Shown here: positions 1 to 10,280 of the stretch, in pieces
How the letters are laid out: each line of letters begins with the position of its first letter
Position numbering within the stretch: position 1 is the first letter of the stretch
DNA from: Tyto alba
Taxonomy: Eukaryota; Chordata; Aves; Strigiformes; Tytonidae
Length of the DNA stretch: 64,000 bases
Assembly: GCF_018691265.1 (NCBI RefSeq)
Contig: NW_024881330.1
Coordinates: 20,356,886-20,420,885, forward strand
Direction of reading: 5' to 3'
Translations under genes and position numbers: made by a program
Notes under the pieces: generated by a model
What the model saw: only the letters and a program-made list of their open reading frames with translations
Told to the model about the DNA's origin: nothing
Database searches by the model: none

Positions 1-3000
1 ATATACTGTCCTGGAGAATTTACACATGCTCTGTTCTTACAGGGCTTCTACTCTTGACCACTGTCAGAAATAGGATTCTGAACAAGATAAAACTTTGGCA
101 TAAATCAGTATAGCCATTTGATGTCTTTCTGTTCTTGTCTTTTTTAATTTCTTAAGAAAATAATTTAATTATTACTAGTGCTAAAGTTCCCCAGTATGTT
201 TTCTTATTTATCTTATTCTTTAACCCACTAACTTATTTCCCAAGGCAATGAAGCAATAGAAAATGTTACTAAAATGTCAACTTGTTTCATAAAATTATCC
301 TCAGATTTCCACAGTGGATTTTTTTCCTCTTAACAGATGATGGAAACCATCTTGCTGAACCAGTCTCTAATCCTATGTAACAAGAATACAGTTTGCAACA
401 CAACAGTTTAACCAGAAAAAATGCTTTCTTGCTCTTTAGGAAAAAAAAAAAAAAAATTTAAATTGCTAAATATTGAACTGGATTATAGTTACACAACTGC
501 ATCCCAGCAAGAATCTACAGGAACTGATCTGGGATCTGTTTGCACAGACTGCCCTGGGAAGGTTGTCCAGAGTGCAATTTCCTACAGATTTATGAATATC
601 AGGTATTGTTAAAAGTGCAGATCCTTATCGGACACAAATCAGCTCCACCATCTGCGACTGAGTCAGAGAGCTGAGCATAAGATCTGAAATTTGAATAACT
701 GTATGACAAGAGTTGTTTAGAAAAATAAAATAAAGATTTGCACAAAAGCATAATGTGAAGAAAACTAGGTTGAACACTGAAATAATGTATTTTAAAGGTT
801 TCTTCTTCATCAGTTGCTTAGTTTTAAAGGTCATATTTTCCCCCCTGAAATAAACTACCCCTCTTGATCTTGGAATTTCTTATTAACTTAACTGCTTGTG
901 AAGTAAGCTGGGACAAAGACACACAAATTGAAATTACTCTATCAGAAGCGAATCAGGCCTGTAGTTTCATTCTTCTGCTGGATTTGAATCTTTGTCTTTT
1001 TCCCACCCTCCCCCCAAATTTAAGGGTCTCTTTCCATATAATGTTCCCACTAACATCAGCAGGAATTGTGTCTGTGATTTATGGATACTAACTATGTAAT
1101 TTCAGGTGTTAGCAATGGTATTTACACTTTAGAGCTGCATAACAGATGGGAGATTAGTTCTTTTGTTAAGTATTTAATTCAAATTGAAAACACCTAATTC
1201 AAAACACCCCCAGGAGGCAGATACAGTAAAGACTATATACTCAATAAAAGTTTCTCAATTTAAATTCATTCTTCCATTAAATACAATCTCGGTCTCAATT
1301 TCACAGCATTAAAGTAAACTAGTTTTGAAGGAAATAAATTCTGTTTTTGCTAAAATAGGGACAGAAGTTTCCTATGTAAAAAGAGATAGTGAGGTGCTGA
1401 AAGATGGTGCTAAATGCTTTTGCTTAAACATGTTGATATAGGATACACAGTTAGTCAGATAGCCACAGAGAAGAGGAAAGCTTTAGAATATGAGAAGGAA
1501 AGAAAAGAAAGGAAATGTGGCAGGAAAGGAAATTCTATGATGCCAATAACGGAATGCAAACTATGTAGGATTTGTTTCATCATAGATATTGAAAAATACT
1601 GGAATCAATGAGGTTGGACATTTTTTGTGAAAATATCCACAACTGTGTTAATCCTGTATATTCTGTCATTGTAACTTGTTAACAAAATGTCTTGGCAGCC
1701 AACAGCAGAGGAGAGGCAACCTCCACATCAGCTTATTGATGCCTTCCTCCTCTTTCAAACAAACAATTTTTTTAAAATATTTTGAATGTCATGTGCTGAA
1801 GCAGACTGCCTCAACCCAAAGTCTGCCAATGTCACATTCATTGAAGTGCTTGAGCTGTTCTAGGATCTGCTACAGGTAAAACCCACCAAGTGATGAGTAA
1901 AGAAGTACATTTGCTCTCACAGCTTGGTTGTGCACATTCCTAAATATCCTAAAAGGTTAAATATCAACTAAGTACCAGCTAAAAGGCTAAGTATCATCAT
2001 TGTCTAGCATCCCTTATCTTTTAAAACTTCTTGGGAACCTGAAATTTTTGCAAGGGAAAACAGAAAGTTACTGTATTTGGAATCACGTCTTCATAAAGGA
2101 AATGCAATGAATGAACAAGTTAATAAGATGAATACTATAAATTCCACAATGAAAAACAGATTAAGAAGCCAGTACGTAAAACTTTTACATTAAATATGCT
2201 GACATTAAAGACTATGGTAATGCATGACACATTTCCAATTCCTGAGTTACTCTTGCAGCATTTCAATTGTTAGTTTGAGGGATTTGATCATGCCTGCCGA
2301 GTTTTTGATATTTTTTTTCCTGCAGCCTAACATATATTGTGCCAGAGGCTTTGTTTGTTGTTTTTTTAACATTGTCCTTGCACTAAAAAAGACTGATCAA
2401 TATGTTTACATACTACTCTGATAGCTGGAAGAAGTTGATACTTCTGCGAATATCTTCATTTGGAAGGAAAGACGGGAGAAGAAATGTCTAGCCCTGCTTT
2501 ATATTATGAAGGGAAGGTGAAAGGGAAAAGAGAATGAGAAGAGGAAGGGGAAGGGAGAAAAGTAAAAGGAAGGGAAAGGGGAGTGAAAATTTCCACAATT
2601 GCCTTAATGACAGGTGATTATCTGACATCTATAAATTACCTCATCTATGAAAATCTGTGTATTTTTTAGAAGGAGGTAGTGATAAATTTATGGACTTTTT
2701 TGAAACCTGTAGCTCCCCAATTTATTAATTCTGTCCCAGATCCTTGACAGAAAGTTCATAGAGCTCAGTGATGCAATATACCACTTGAGGATATGGTCCT
2801 CTATCTCCAAATCATAACAGCCATGCTTTAAAGACCTGCTTAGATGAGTATATTCATCAGTAATCATGCTGTCACTTGTGAAGGCTTTAATTGCATCACT
2901 GAAATACAATAGTTTGATATTTTTATTTCCCATGTTCCTTATCTGAATCACAGGAAACAAAAGCTCTCTTACACAATGACCAAAAAACATTTGAAAGAAC

Positions 3001-4380
3001 TAAATGGATTTTCTGAAAAATAATGAAATCTTTTACATGTGAAATCTAGACTCTGTTGTCAGTTTTGTTTCCACAGTCATAACCCATGTAGGTAATCACA
3101 AACTGATAATACCACTTTCAAGTGGACACAACATCAGAAACCACATTATTTGGAAAAAGGAAAGCAAGAAGCTCTATTTCATTTAAGTGATGACTGATAA
3201 AAAGCAGTTCATTTGAAGCCTGTTTGTATTGGCTGTGTCTTGCTATGCCTTTCAATGCCTCTTTTGTATAAAAAAAAAAAGTATTTTGTTAAAAGTAGGT
3301 GCTGGATTTCTTCTAGTGTTGAACATGTCCATGACTCAGTATTGAGTGGTTTTGGTGAGCATTTCTGGTCTCAGATTGTTGTGTGTAGACATCTGTATAA
3401 TAGGTAGACAGTTTCAGAAAAATCCTATCAGGTCCAAATCCTGTTAAATCTTTATTTTTTTGTAAGGATATCTAGCTCTGTCTGTAAAAAAGAATCACAA
3501 GCTTGGTGTCCAATTTGTGTGTGTAGCTGTCTAGTCTGATTTCTTTGGAAGACAGGCTTGCCAGAGTTGAATGCTCTGCAACTGATGCATATGGGGGGTG
3601 TGAGAACTCCTGGAATCACAACATTTCCAGCCAAAAGTTTATTTATGCAGAAAATTTGTGGAGCAATTTTCTGAATATCTTCCCACTTTGAACTGTGCCC
3701 AAATACGACATCTGTGGGAATTAGGTACAGATACACAGTATGGCCCTAAACCACAGATTCAGAAAAGTCTGATGCCTACAGTGGAATTTTGGTGGTATGT
3801 AGGCACTTATATTTAAGCATTTTACAAATCCGTGATGGATTTGGCATGGGATCACTCAACCTGAGAACACTCAGGACAGTAGGTTTTCATGATTATGTTC
3901 AAAAACTGTCTTCAGAGACAGCCTAATGCATACCTGAAATTGTAAGCTCACCATGAAGTACAGTTACATCCTTTCTATAATTTAACTGCTTAATTGCTGG
4001 GAAAAGAAGCTAAATTGTATATTTATTCAATGATTCTTGCAAAATTCATAAATGATATTGGAAAAAGACAAGTTCTTAGGACACTAGACATCTATATCAT
4101 TGGGCTGCCACATCACAATCCTACCTGAGTACTTTCTCTTTAGCATTATGAACCTTGTGCTCTTGATGGCATAATGGTCCTGCTTCAGCAGGGAGGTTAG
4201 GGAACACATTTGACCCATCCTAGTCTATATTTCTATAGACTAAACTCTGGCCTGGAGGAGAATGTGTAGACCTGTAACTCCTCAGACTGAGAAGGAAATA
4301 GAAGTCCTGTTTTCTAAATCTCTCATGTGATGGTATTTTAAAGAAAAATAAAACCTGATGATTCAATTTGCTGTACCTAA
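1..4380. other. Presumed ANGPT1 intron 1, distal part, no gene seen
   Basis: This is AT-rich non-coding sequence with only short ORFs of the size expected by chance. I found no exon, tRNA-like fold or recognisable transposon. It contains an A run near 440-455 and a purine-rich tract at 2506-2590. Calling it intron 1 is an inference: the first ANGPT1 exon in the window (26569) is an internal one, and nothing resembling the signal-peptide exon lies upstream of it. Confidence 0.5.
2506..2590. repeat. Purine-rich (GA) low-complexity tract
   Basis: About 85 bases are nearly all G and A on the + strand, built from variants of GGGAA and GGAAAG. It is an imperfect low-complexity tract without a fixed period. 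Such tracts can form triplex DNA, but nothing here shows that this one does. Confidence 0.75.
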
Positions 4381-4510
4381 TGTTCTGGGTTGAGTGAGTG
4401 GTGGAGTTTTTTGGTGGCAGGGGAGGGGACTATCGGGGCGGCCCCCTGTGAGAAGCTTCTCGAAGCTCCCCCAGCTCCAAGTCAGCTCCACTTCTGTTTG
4501 GGAAATTGAG

Positions 4511-4546
4511 CCAATCAGCTGCGCCTCTGCGATAACGTATTTAAGA
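4511..4546 (+). promoter_or_regulatory. LTR core promoter (CCAAT box and TATA-like box)
   Basis: GAGCCAATCAG at about 4508-4518 is followed 24 bases after the CCAAT core by TATTTAAG (4539-4546). This arrangement is typical of the U3 region of a retroviral LTR. It would direct transcription in the + direction, the same sense as ANGPT1. Whether it is active is unknown. Confidence 0.5.
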
Positions 4547-5259
4547 AGGGACGTGGTGACATGCAGTCAGACTTGTGAGGAGGAATTGCTGCAGCTGCAT
4601 GAACACCAAGGTCAGTGGAGGAACAGAGGAAGAAAGGAGGGGGGAGGTGTGCCTGAGAAGAGACCCCCCTGTATCCTGTGGTGAGATGGCAGGGCGGCCC
4701 CCCCCGCCACCCATGAAGATCTACGGTGGAGCAGACATTGATTTATGGCCTGTGGCTTCTGCTTGGTATAATCAAGGTGCTGTGCCCGAAGAAGGCCGGG
4801 GTCTTGTGGGAAAAGGTAGCCCCACTGCTGTAATTCAGTGCTGGGAGGATTGCAGCATGCAGGGGAGTCCCACGCCGGAGCAGCTCGGGAAGGGCTGCAG
4901 CCATGGGAGGGAATCCAGTCGGAGAAAGTTAGTGACCCATGACAGAGCAGTGTGGGGAACACTGTGGCCCATGGGAGGGACTCATGTCGGAGAAAGTTTG
5001 TGGAGGACTGTCTCCTGTGAGAGGGGGACCACGATGGAGCAGGGGGAACAAGTTCCGAACACTCCCCTCACCAAAGATAAAGGAAGTGACAGCACTGACT
5101 GCACCCCCCCATTCCCTGCCCCTGCACCACTGGGGGAGGAGGTAGAGATATCGGGAGCAGAACTGAGCCCGGGAAGAAGGGAGGGGTGGGGGGAAGGTGT
5201 TCCCAAGATGTGGCAATGTTTCTCACTGTCCTACTCTGTTATGTGTTGTTAGTGTCTGT

Positions 5260-5265
5260 AATAAA
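5260..5265 (+). terminator. LTR polyadenylation signal
   Basis: AATAAA is followed by a T-rich stretch (from 5274), matching the R/U5 polyadenylation region of the forward LTR. It lies in the sense orientation inside presumed ANGPT1 intron 1. Confidence 0.55.
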
Positions 5266-5453
5266 TGTATGTTCTTTTTTTTCTTCCCCTAACGAGTCTG
5301 CCTTTTGCTTGTGATCATAAAGGGGGATTTTTCCCCATCCCAGTCCTATCTCAAACCCCAAGCCTGGCTCTCTGTCCCTTCTCATTGCTGGAGGGGAAGG
5401 GAGAGAGAGCTGATGCATTGTGGTTGGCTGCCAACCAGGCCTAAACCACGACA

Positions 5454-5485
5454 GTTTTTGGCGCCCCACGTTGGACGCCAAAAAC
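5454..5485. repeat. Shared retroviral primer-binding site, near-palindromic
   Basis: Thirty-two bases separate the two LTRs. On the - strand, positions 5480-5463 read TGGCGTCCAACGTGGGGC. By my recollection this is one base away from the primer-binding site for tRNA-Lys(1,2) used by several retroviruses. On the + strand, 5459-5476 reads TGGCGCCCCACGTTGGAC, a poorer match with three differences. The segment is close to palindromic because that site begins GGCGCC and ends in its complement. It therefore sits directly after the 3' end of each LTR, whichever direction one reads. Confidence 0.65.
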
Positions 5486-6078
5486 TGTTGTGGTTTGGGC
5501 CTGATCAGCAACCAACCACTGCAGCTAATCACCCTCCCTTCCCCCTCCCCACCTGAGAATGGGGGAGGGGATTAGAGGGGTGAAGGGAGACTCGCAGGCT
5601 GAGATAAGAACAGTTTAATAATGGCAATAAAACGAGAACAATAACGATGATAGGGGGAAAACAAAAAGAAATATATAAACAGGCAATGTACAGCGTAATT
5701 GCTCACCACCCGCTAACCAATATCCAGCCCGTTCCTGGCCAGCGACCCCGAGATACCAAGATCCCACAATCGCGATCCCGGAAGCGAGAAAGCTCCTTCC
5801 CAACCACCCCTCCTCTATATAGTGAGCATGACGTTCCATGATATGGAATATTTCACTGGCCAATTTGGGTCTGGTGCTCTGTCCATGCTCCCTCCCTGTT
5901 TCCTGTGCACGGGCAGGACATGGGGAGTCGGAGAGTCCTTGAAGTCTCAGTAGCAGCTGAAAACATCAGTGTGCTATCAGCATTCTTCTCATACCAAACC
6001 CAAAGCTAAATCCAAAACACAGCACTCATCTAGTCCCTGAAAAGGAATATTAACTCTATTTCAGCCCAAACCAAGACA
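5486..6078 (-). mobile_element. Endogenous retrovirus LTR, reverse orientation (593 bp)
   Basis: Read on the - strand it begins TGTCTTGGTTTGGGCTG (at 6078) and ends CCCAAACCACAACA (at 5486), again with TG...CA ends. It has a TATATAG promoter element (5814-5822 on the + strand, read in reverse) and an ATTAAA-type signal (5614-5619, reverse). The primer-binding site follows at 5480-5463. The start resembles a bird LTR class whose members begin TGTCCTGGTTTGGGC. Its inner end aligns with the inner end of the forward LTR, but its body differs in length and sequence. The two are therefore related in their termini rather than being copies of each other. No retroviral coding sequence is present. Confidence 0.8.
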
Positions 6079-6384
6079 GTATCTGAGAGGTAATCTGGGA
6101 GGAAATATCTAACAGAGTATTGTCAGCCTAATCCCAGCAAGACACACCTGCCAGTTGGCTTGAGTGAACTTCTGCTCACTGTGTGACTACAAATCACGTT
6201 CTTAAGGGATTTATGACCTACTTCCAATGTATGAGGAATTCAGGTATTTATCTTTGCTCCAAAGCTCTCCTTATAGATCTAAACTTTAACACTTTTGAGA
6301 TTCTTGTCCTAAAAGATTATTCTTAAAGATTTTCCTATGCTTTTTCATTTATATAAGAGATACAATCTTGAGTCATACTGAATA
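6079..6384. other. Short intronic spacer between LTR and LINE
   Basis: About 300 bases of unremarkable sequence lie between the reverse LTR and the CR1 fragment. The first bases (GTATCTGA) loosely resemble the eight bases before the forward LTR (GTACCTAA), with six of eight matching. This is too weak to call a target-site duplication. Confidence 0.5.
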
Positions 6385-7553
6385 GTGGATAAGGGAAGAG
6401 CAACTGATCTACCTGGACCTGTGCAAAGCATTTGACACTGTCCCACATGACATCTTTGTCTCTATTTTGGAGAAACATGGATTTGGCAGATGGACAATTC
6501 AGTGGGTAAGGAATTGGCTGGATGGTCACACTCAAAGAGTTGAAGTCAACAGCTCGATGTCCAAGTGGAGAACAGTGATGAGTGGCGTTCCTCAGGGGTT
6601 GATGTTGGGACCAGCGCTGTTTAACATCTTTGTCAGTGACACAGACAATGGGACAGAATGCACCTTCAGCAATTTTTCTGACAACACCAAGCTGTGTGGT
6701 GCAGCTGACAGGCTGGAGGGAAGGGATGTCATCCAGAGGAACCTTGACAGGCTTGAGAGGTAGGCCCATGCAAACCTCATGAAGTTCAACAAGTCCAAGT
6801 GCAAGGTCCTGCACATGAATCGGGGCAACCCACTGTATCAGTATAGGCTGGCCAGAGAATGAATCAAGAGCAGCCATGAGGAGAAGGACTTGGGGGTGTT
6901 GGTTGACAAGAAGCCCAACAGGACCCAGCGATGTGCATTTGCAGCCCAGAAATCCAACTGTATCCTGGTCTGCATCAACAGAAGCATGGCCAGCAGGTCA
7001 AGGGAGGTGATCCTCCCGCTCTACTCTGCTCTCATGAGACCCCACCTGGAGTACTGTGTCCAGCTCTGGTGCCCCCAACATAAGAAGGACATGGACATGC
7101 TTGAGCAGCTCCAGAGAAGGGTGATGAAGATGATCAGGGTGCTGGAGCACCTCCTGTATGAGGACAGGCTGAGAGAGTTTGCGTTGTTCAGCCTGGAGAA
7201 GAGAAGGCTCCGGGGAGACATTATAGCGGCCTTCCAGTACTTAAAGGGGGCCTACAAGAAAGCCAGAGAGGGACTTTTTACATGTGCATGTAGTAATAGG
7301 ATGAGGGGTAATGTTTTTAAACTGAAAGAGGATAGATTTAGATTAGATGAGGCCCTGGAACAGGTTGCCTAGAGAAGCTGTGGCTGCCCCCTCCCTGGAA
7401 GGGTTCAAGGCCAGGTTGGACGGGGCTTCGAGCAACCTGGTCTAGTGGAAGGTGTCCCTGCCCATGGCAAGTGGATTGGAAATAGATGAACTTTAAGGTC
7501 TCTTCCAACTCAACCCATGCTATGATTCTATGAGTCTATGATTATATGATTAT
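6385..7553 (+). mobile_element. CR1 LINE, 5'-truncated, dead reverse transcriptase
   Basis: This is the last 1.2 kb or so of a chicken-repeat-1 (CR1) non-LTR retrotransposon. The reading frame holds recognisable reverse transcriptase blocks: [14 protein letters not shown] (from about 6410), GVPQG followed by [11 protein letters not shown], then the C-terminal domain with PHLEYCVQLWCP and LEQLQRRV, up to a TAG just after 7369. The frame carries two in-frame stops (6761-6763 TAG and 6860-6862 TGA), and the catalytic FADD-type box reads FSDN, so the enzyme is inactive. The 3' UTR follows and ends in degenerate TGATTCTATGA-type octamers (about 7520-7553), the CR1 hallmark. Near 6385-6410 the frame is shifted relative to the family. 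It is a fossil insertion, sense to ANGPT1. Confidence 0.93.
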
Positions 7554-10244
7554 ACTGTAGAGGGATATCTTTTATGAACAAGATGGTGAACATTTTCTAA
7601 CTTGACTAATACAAACGATAGAAAAGCAAGGTGTATACTCTATAGTTCAACACTACGTATACAGTTTAGTTTGGCACTGTTAAATCTGTGTGAATTTGGC
7701 AACATTTGGCTGAACAGTAGTAATTTTTTGGTTTTAGGTTGTCTACTTTAATAGTTATTTAGGATTTCAAGAATCATCTCTAAAACCATTAATGTTGGAG
7801 CTGGTCCGGACACGGACTATTGGGCTGTATTGGTGAAATTACAGTATTAATGCTGAATTGTTCTAGTGCCCAGGATAAAGGAAATAGTAAAAGACAACAG
7901 TTAAGCTGTACTCTCATCTCACAAACCTATATGAATATCCTTGTAAAAGAGGTGAACTGAGTGGGCTAATCCTGGCAAATTTATCAAGTGACTCACACTC
8001 TTTCCTTGATGAGGAAAGCAAACAAAGCAAACAAAATTCTATCCTTTATAAATATAGTAAAACAGAGTTTAGACCCCCTCCTCCACACCTCCCTATAGCA
8101 CTAAGGTATATAACAAAATAGCTATGACACATCTTAAAATCAAAAATTCCTTAAAGTTAGCAATATTTTTCTGATTTCCCAGAATATAAAAGTGAAGAGG
8201 TGAATTATGCCAAACAACACAAAATGTAATTATTTTTAGCTCTGATTCAACAGGAGATTTACAGACAGATTAGTGGTCACCAAAGAAGTATTTTCATCTG
8301 TTGTTTATGTTATGACATCTCAGATCAAAGTAAAGCTTTAAACTTTAACTTTCCATTTTCCAAGTGAATAATGAAACTGGAAAAAAGCTGAACATGTGAG
8401 GAGGGGAAATCTATGGACTATTAAACACATTGAGAACAGTTCTGAAGCAAAGGGGTCATGTAAGATGAACCCCAGAGGCTGGATTTGTCAAACTTCTGAA
8501 CACTCTACTCCTCATCCCCTAGATAACGTACATATGTGTGTCTGACTGTGAATCATCCCAGGAACTGTGGAAACACTTCATGTTTAAAATGAGGCCTGTG
8601 CTGGCCTCATCCTTTGCTGAATGTCCAGCCTTTCCCTGTACGATATCCAGTGTGCTTAATTCTGTGTATCCATGATGATACAACTTTTCTGTGGCTGAAG
8701 CTAACAAAGTTAGTACTGACTTGCAGTGGTAATAACAAGTCCAGTAAAAACCCAGCAGTGGAAACTCAGCCAGAATAAGGCTTCTTTCAAAACAGATGCT
8801 AAGATTTTTCAAGTAAATATAAATCTTTCAGGAGCTGATTTTAAGTAAGTTGAGGGCCAATTTGAAGAGATAATTGATGTGGATTCCTACAGTCAAAAAA
8901 TATCTATTAACTGCCTTCTAAAAGGGGAGATCACCAATAGGAAAAAAACCACAACAAAAACCCTGCTTGAGCCATTGTCTTTAATGAGATCATGATGAGA
9001 CCTTTTATGTAGTTAACTAAGAAGAAAAAAAGCGAAAGATGTCTATGATTTAACTGCATGACTCAGAAAATTATTAATGGTCTAGAGATCTCATCGCAAA
9101 CAGCTCACTTGTAAAATACAGCTCAGGTCAATAACAGTCAAAGGCATTTTAATTTACTAGCTTTCAGAGGGCTTTAATGAAATAATTTGCGGGTTTTGGT
9201 TCAGTTCGTATGTCCTGATCTTGTACTGAGATCTCCATGGGAGGAGACTGTATAATAACCTATGCTTACAATTTCAGCCATGTACAAACGTACCAATACA
9301 CTCATATACACACTTGATAACAGTTGTTTATACATGCATGCAGAGGTTGGGACTGAGAAGTCCTGCCCCTTTCTCAAAGAAAAGCCATCATAAATTATAT
9401 CAATTTGTGTCTTTGTCTGCAACTTGACTGGATATGGCAAGTGTTGGGCTTATGTGTAGACTGAGATTGTCATTTTGGCTTTATTTATGGCCCTTCTTGG
9501 GCACAGTTAAGTGAGTAGAAATTAAATGGAGACAAAATGTTATTAACTATGAAAAACAAACAAAATGACCAGAAAGACCTTCTTTCTTTCAGCACTCATT
9601 TTACATATCACTGTTGGTATTACTTGGAAAGAGTGTAAGTAAGGTAAAAAAGGGCTAAATATAAGGTTGACTGTAAGTTGGCATTGTCTTATAAAAATAT
9701 TTCAAGTCACTGTGTGGATTTAAATTCTTACAGAATGTTCTGTTCCCTTAACTGAAGATCACATTTGATTTGTCTGGATGAAAATATTTGGATTATTTAT
9801 TTATGTTGGAAAAACTGTATGAATTTAAATTTAATTTAATGAGCTAACTTGTCCTTTAATGGTATCAAAGTTTCACTAAATTTGAGAAGCAAATGCAGTT
9901 TTAAACAAAATTATGGGACAGTTGAAATAACTAATTTAATCTGATTTTGGAAGTTAACATAAATATAATGAAGTATAGCTGTCACTTTTTTTCAGCAATT
10001 CTGATGTTCTGTTAAATGTTCTTTTTAAATCAGATAAACTATTTCTAGCAGAAAGACTGGCTTGCACTTTGAATTCCAATATATTTCTCTCACACAATTT
10101 TGTGTGCAGAAACTATACTGGTTTATTTTTAAATAACCTGTAGCTGTTTATAAGAGGCAATAAACCAATGTCTTTTTCTGTTTATATCTTATTATACATA
10201 AAATTATTCTGGAAAGATATTTACAGTAATTAAAAGTCACTCTA

Positions 10245-10280
10245 TTTATTATTAAGCAATCATTTATTATTAAGCAATCA
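10245..10280. repeat. 18-bp perfect tandem duplication
   Basis: The unit TTTATTATTAAGCAATCA occurs twice, head to tail, with no mismatch. It is probably a recent slippage or short duplication, and no function is suggested. Confidence 0.9.

Larger units (their letters stand above)
4381..5453 (+). mobile_element. Endogenous retrovirus LTR, forward orientation (about 1.07 kb)
   Basis: The element starts TGTTCTGGGTTGAG and ends CTAAACCACGACA, the TG...CA ends of a retroviral LTR. It is much more GC-rich than the surrounding intron. In order it has a CCAAT box (4511-4515), a TATA-like TATTTAAG (4539-4546), a G-rich R/U5 stretch with several related ATGGGAGGGA / GGAGAAAGT segments (about 4900-5000), and an AATAAA signal (5260-5265). 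That order fixes the orientation as +. A primer-binding-site-like sequence follows directly at 5454. Its terminal 40 bases resemble, in reverse complement, the start of the neighbouring LTR at 5486. No gag, pol or env sequence is attached. The several ORFs across it on both strands come from its high GC content and are not genes. The family looks like a bird ERV, but the class (ERVK or ERVL) cannot be settled by eye. Confidence 0.8.

Noticed and set aside
2688..2990. A 100-codon reverse ORF
   Set aside because: No domain or homology is recognised and the length is ordinary for chance.
4575..5252. A 225-codon forward ORF and several overlapping reverse ORFs
   Set aside because: They lie within the GC-rich LTR, overlap in several frames on both strands and show no retroviral or cellular domain. 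Few stops are expected at that base composition.
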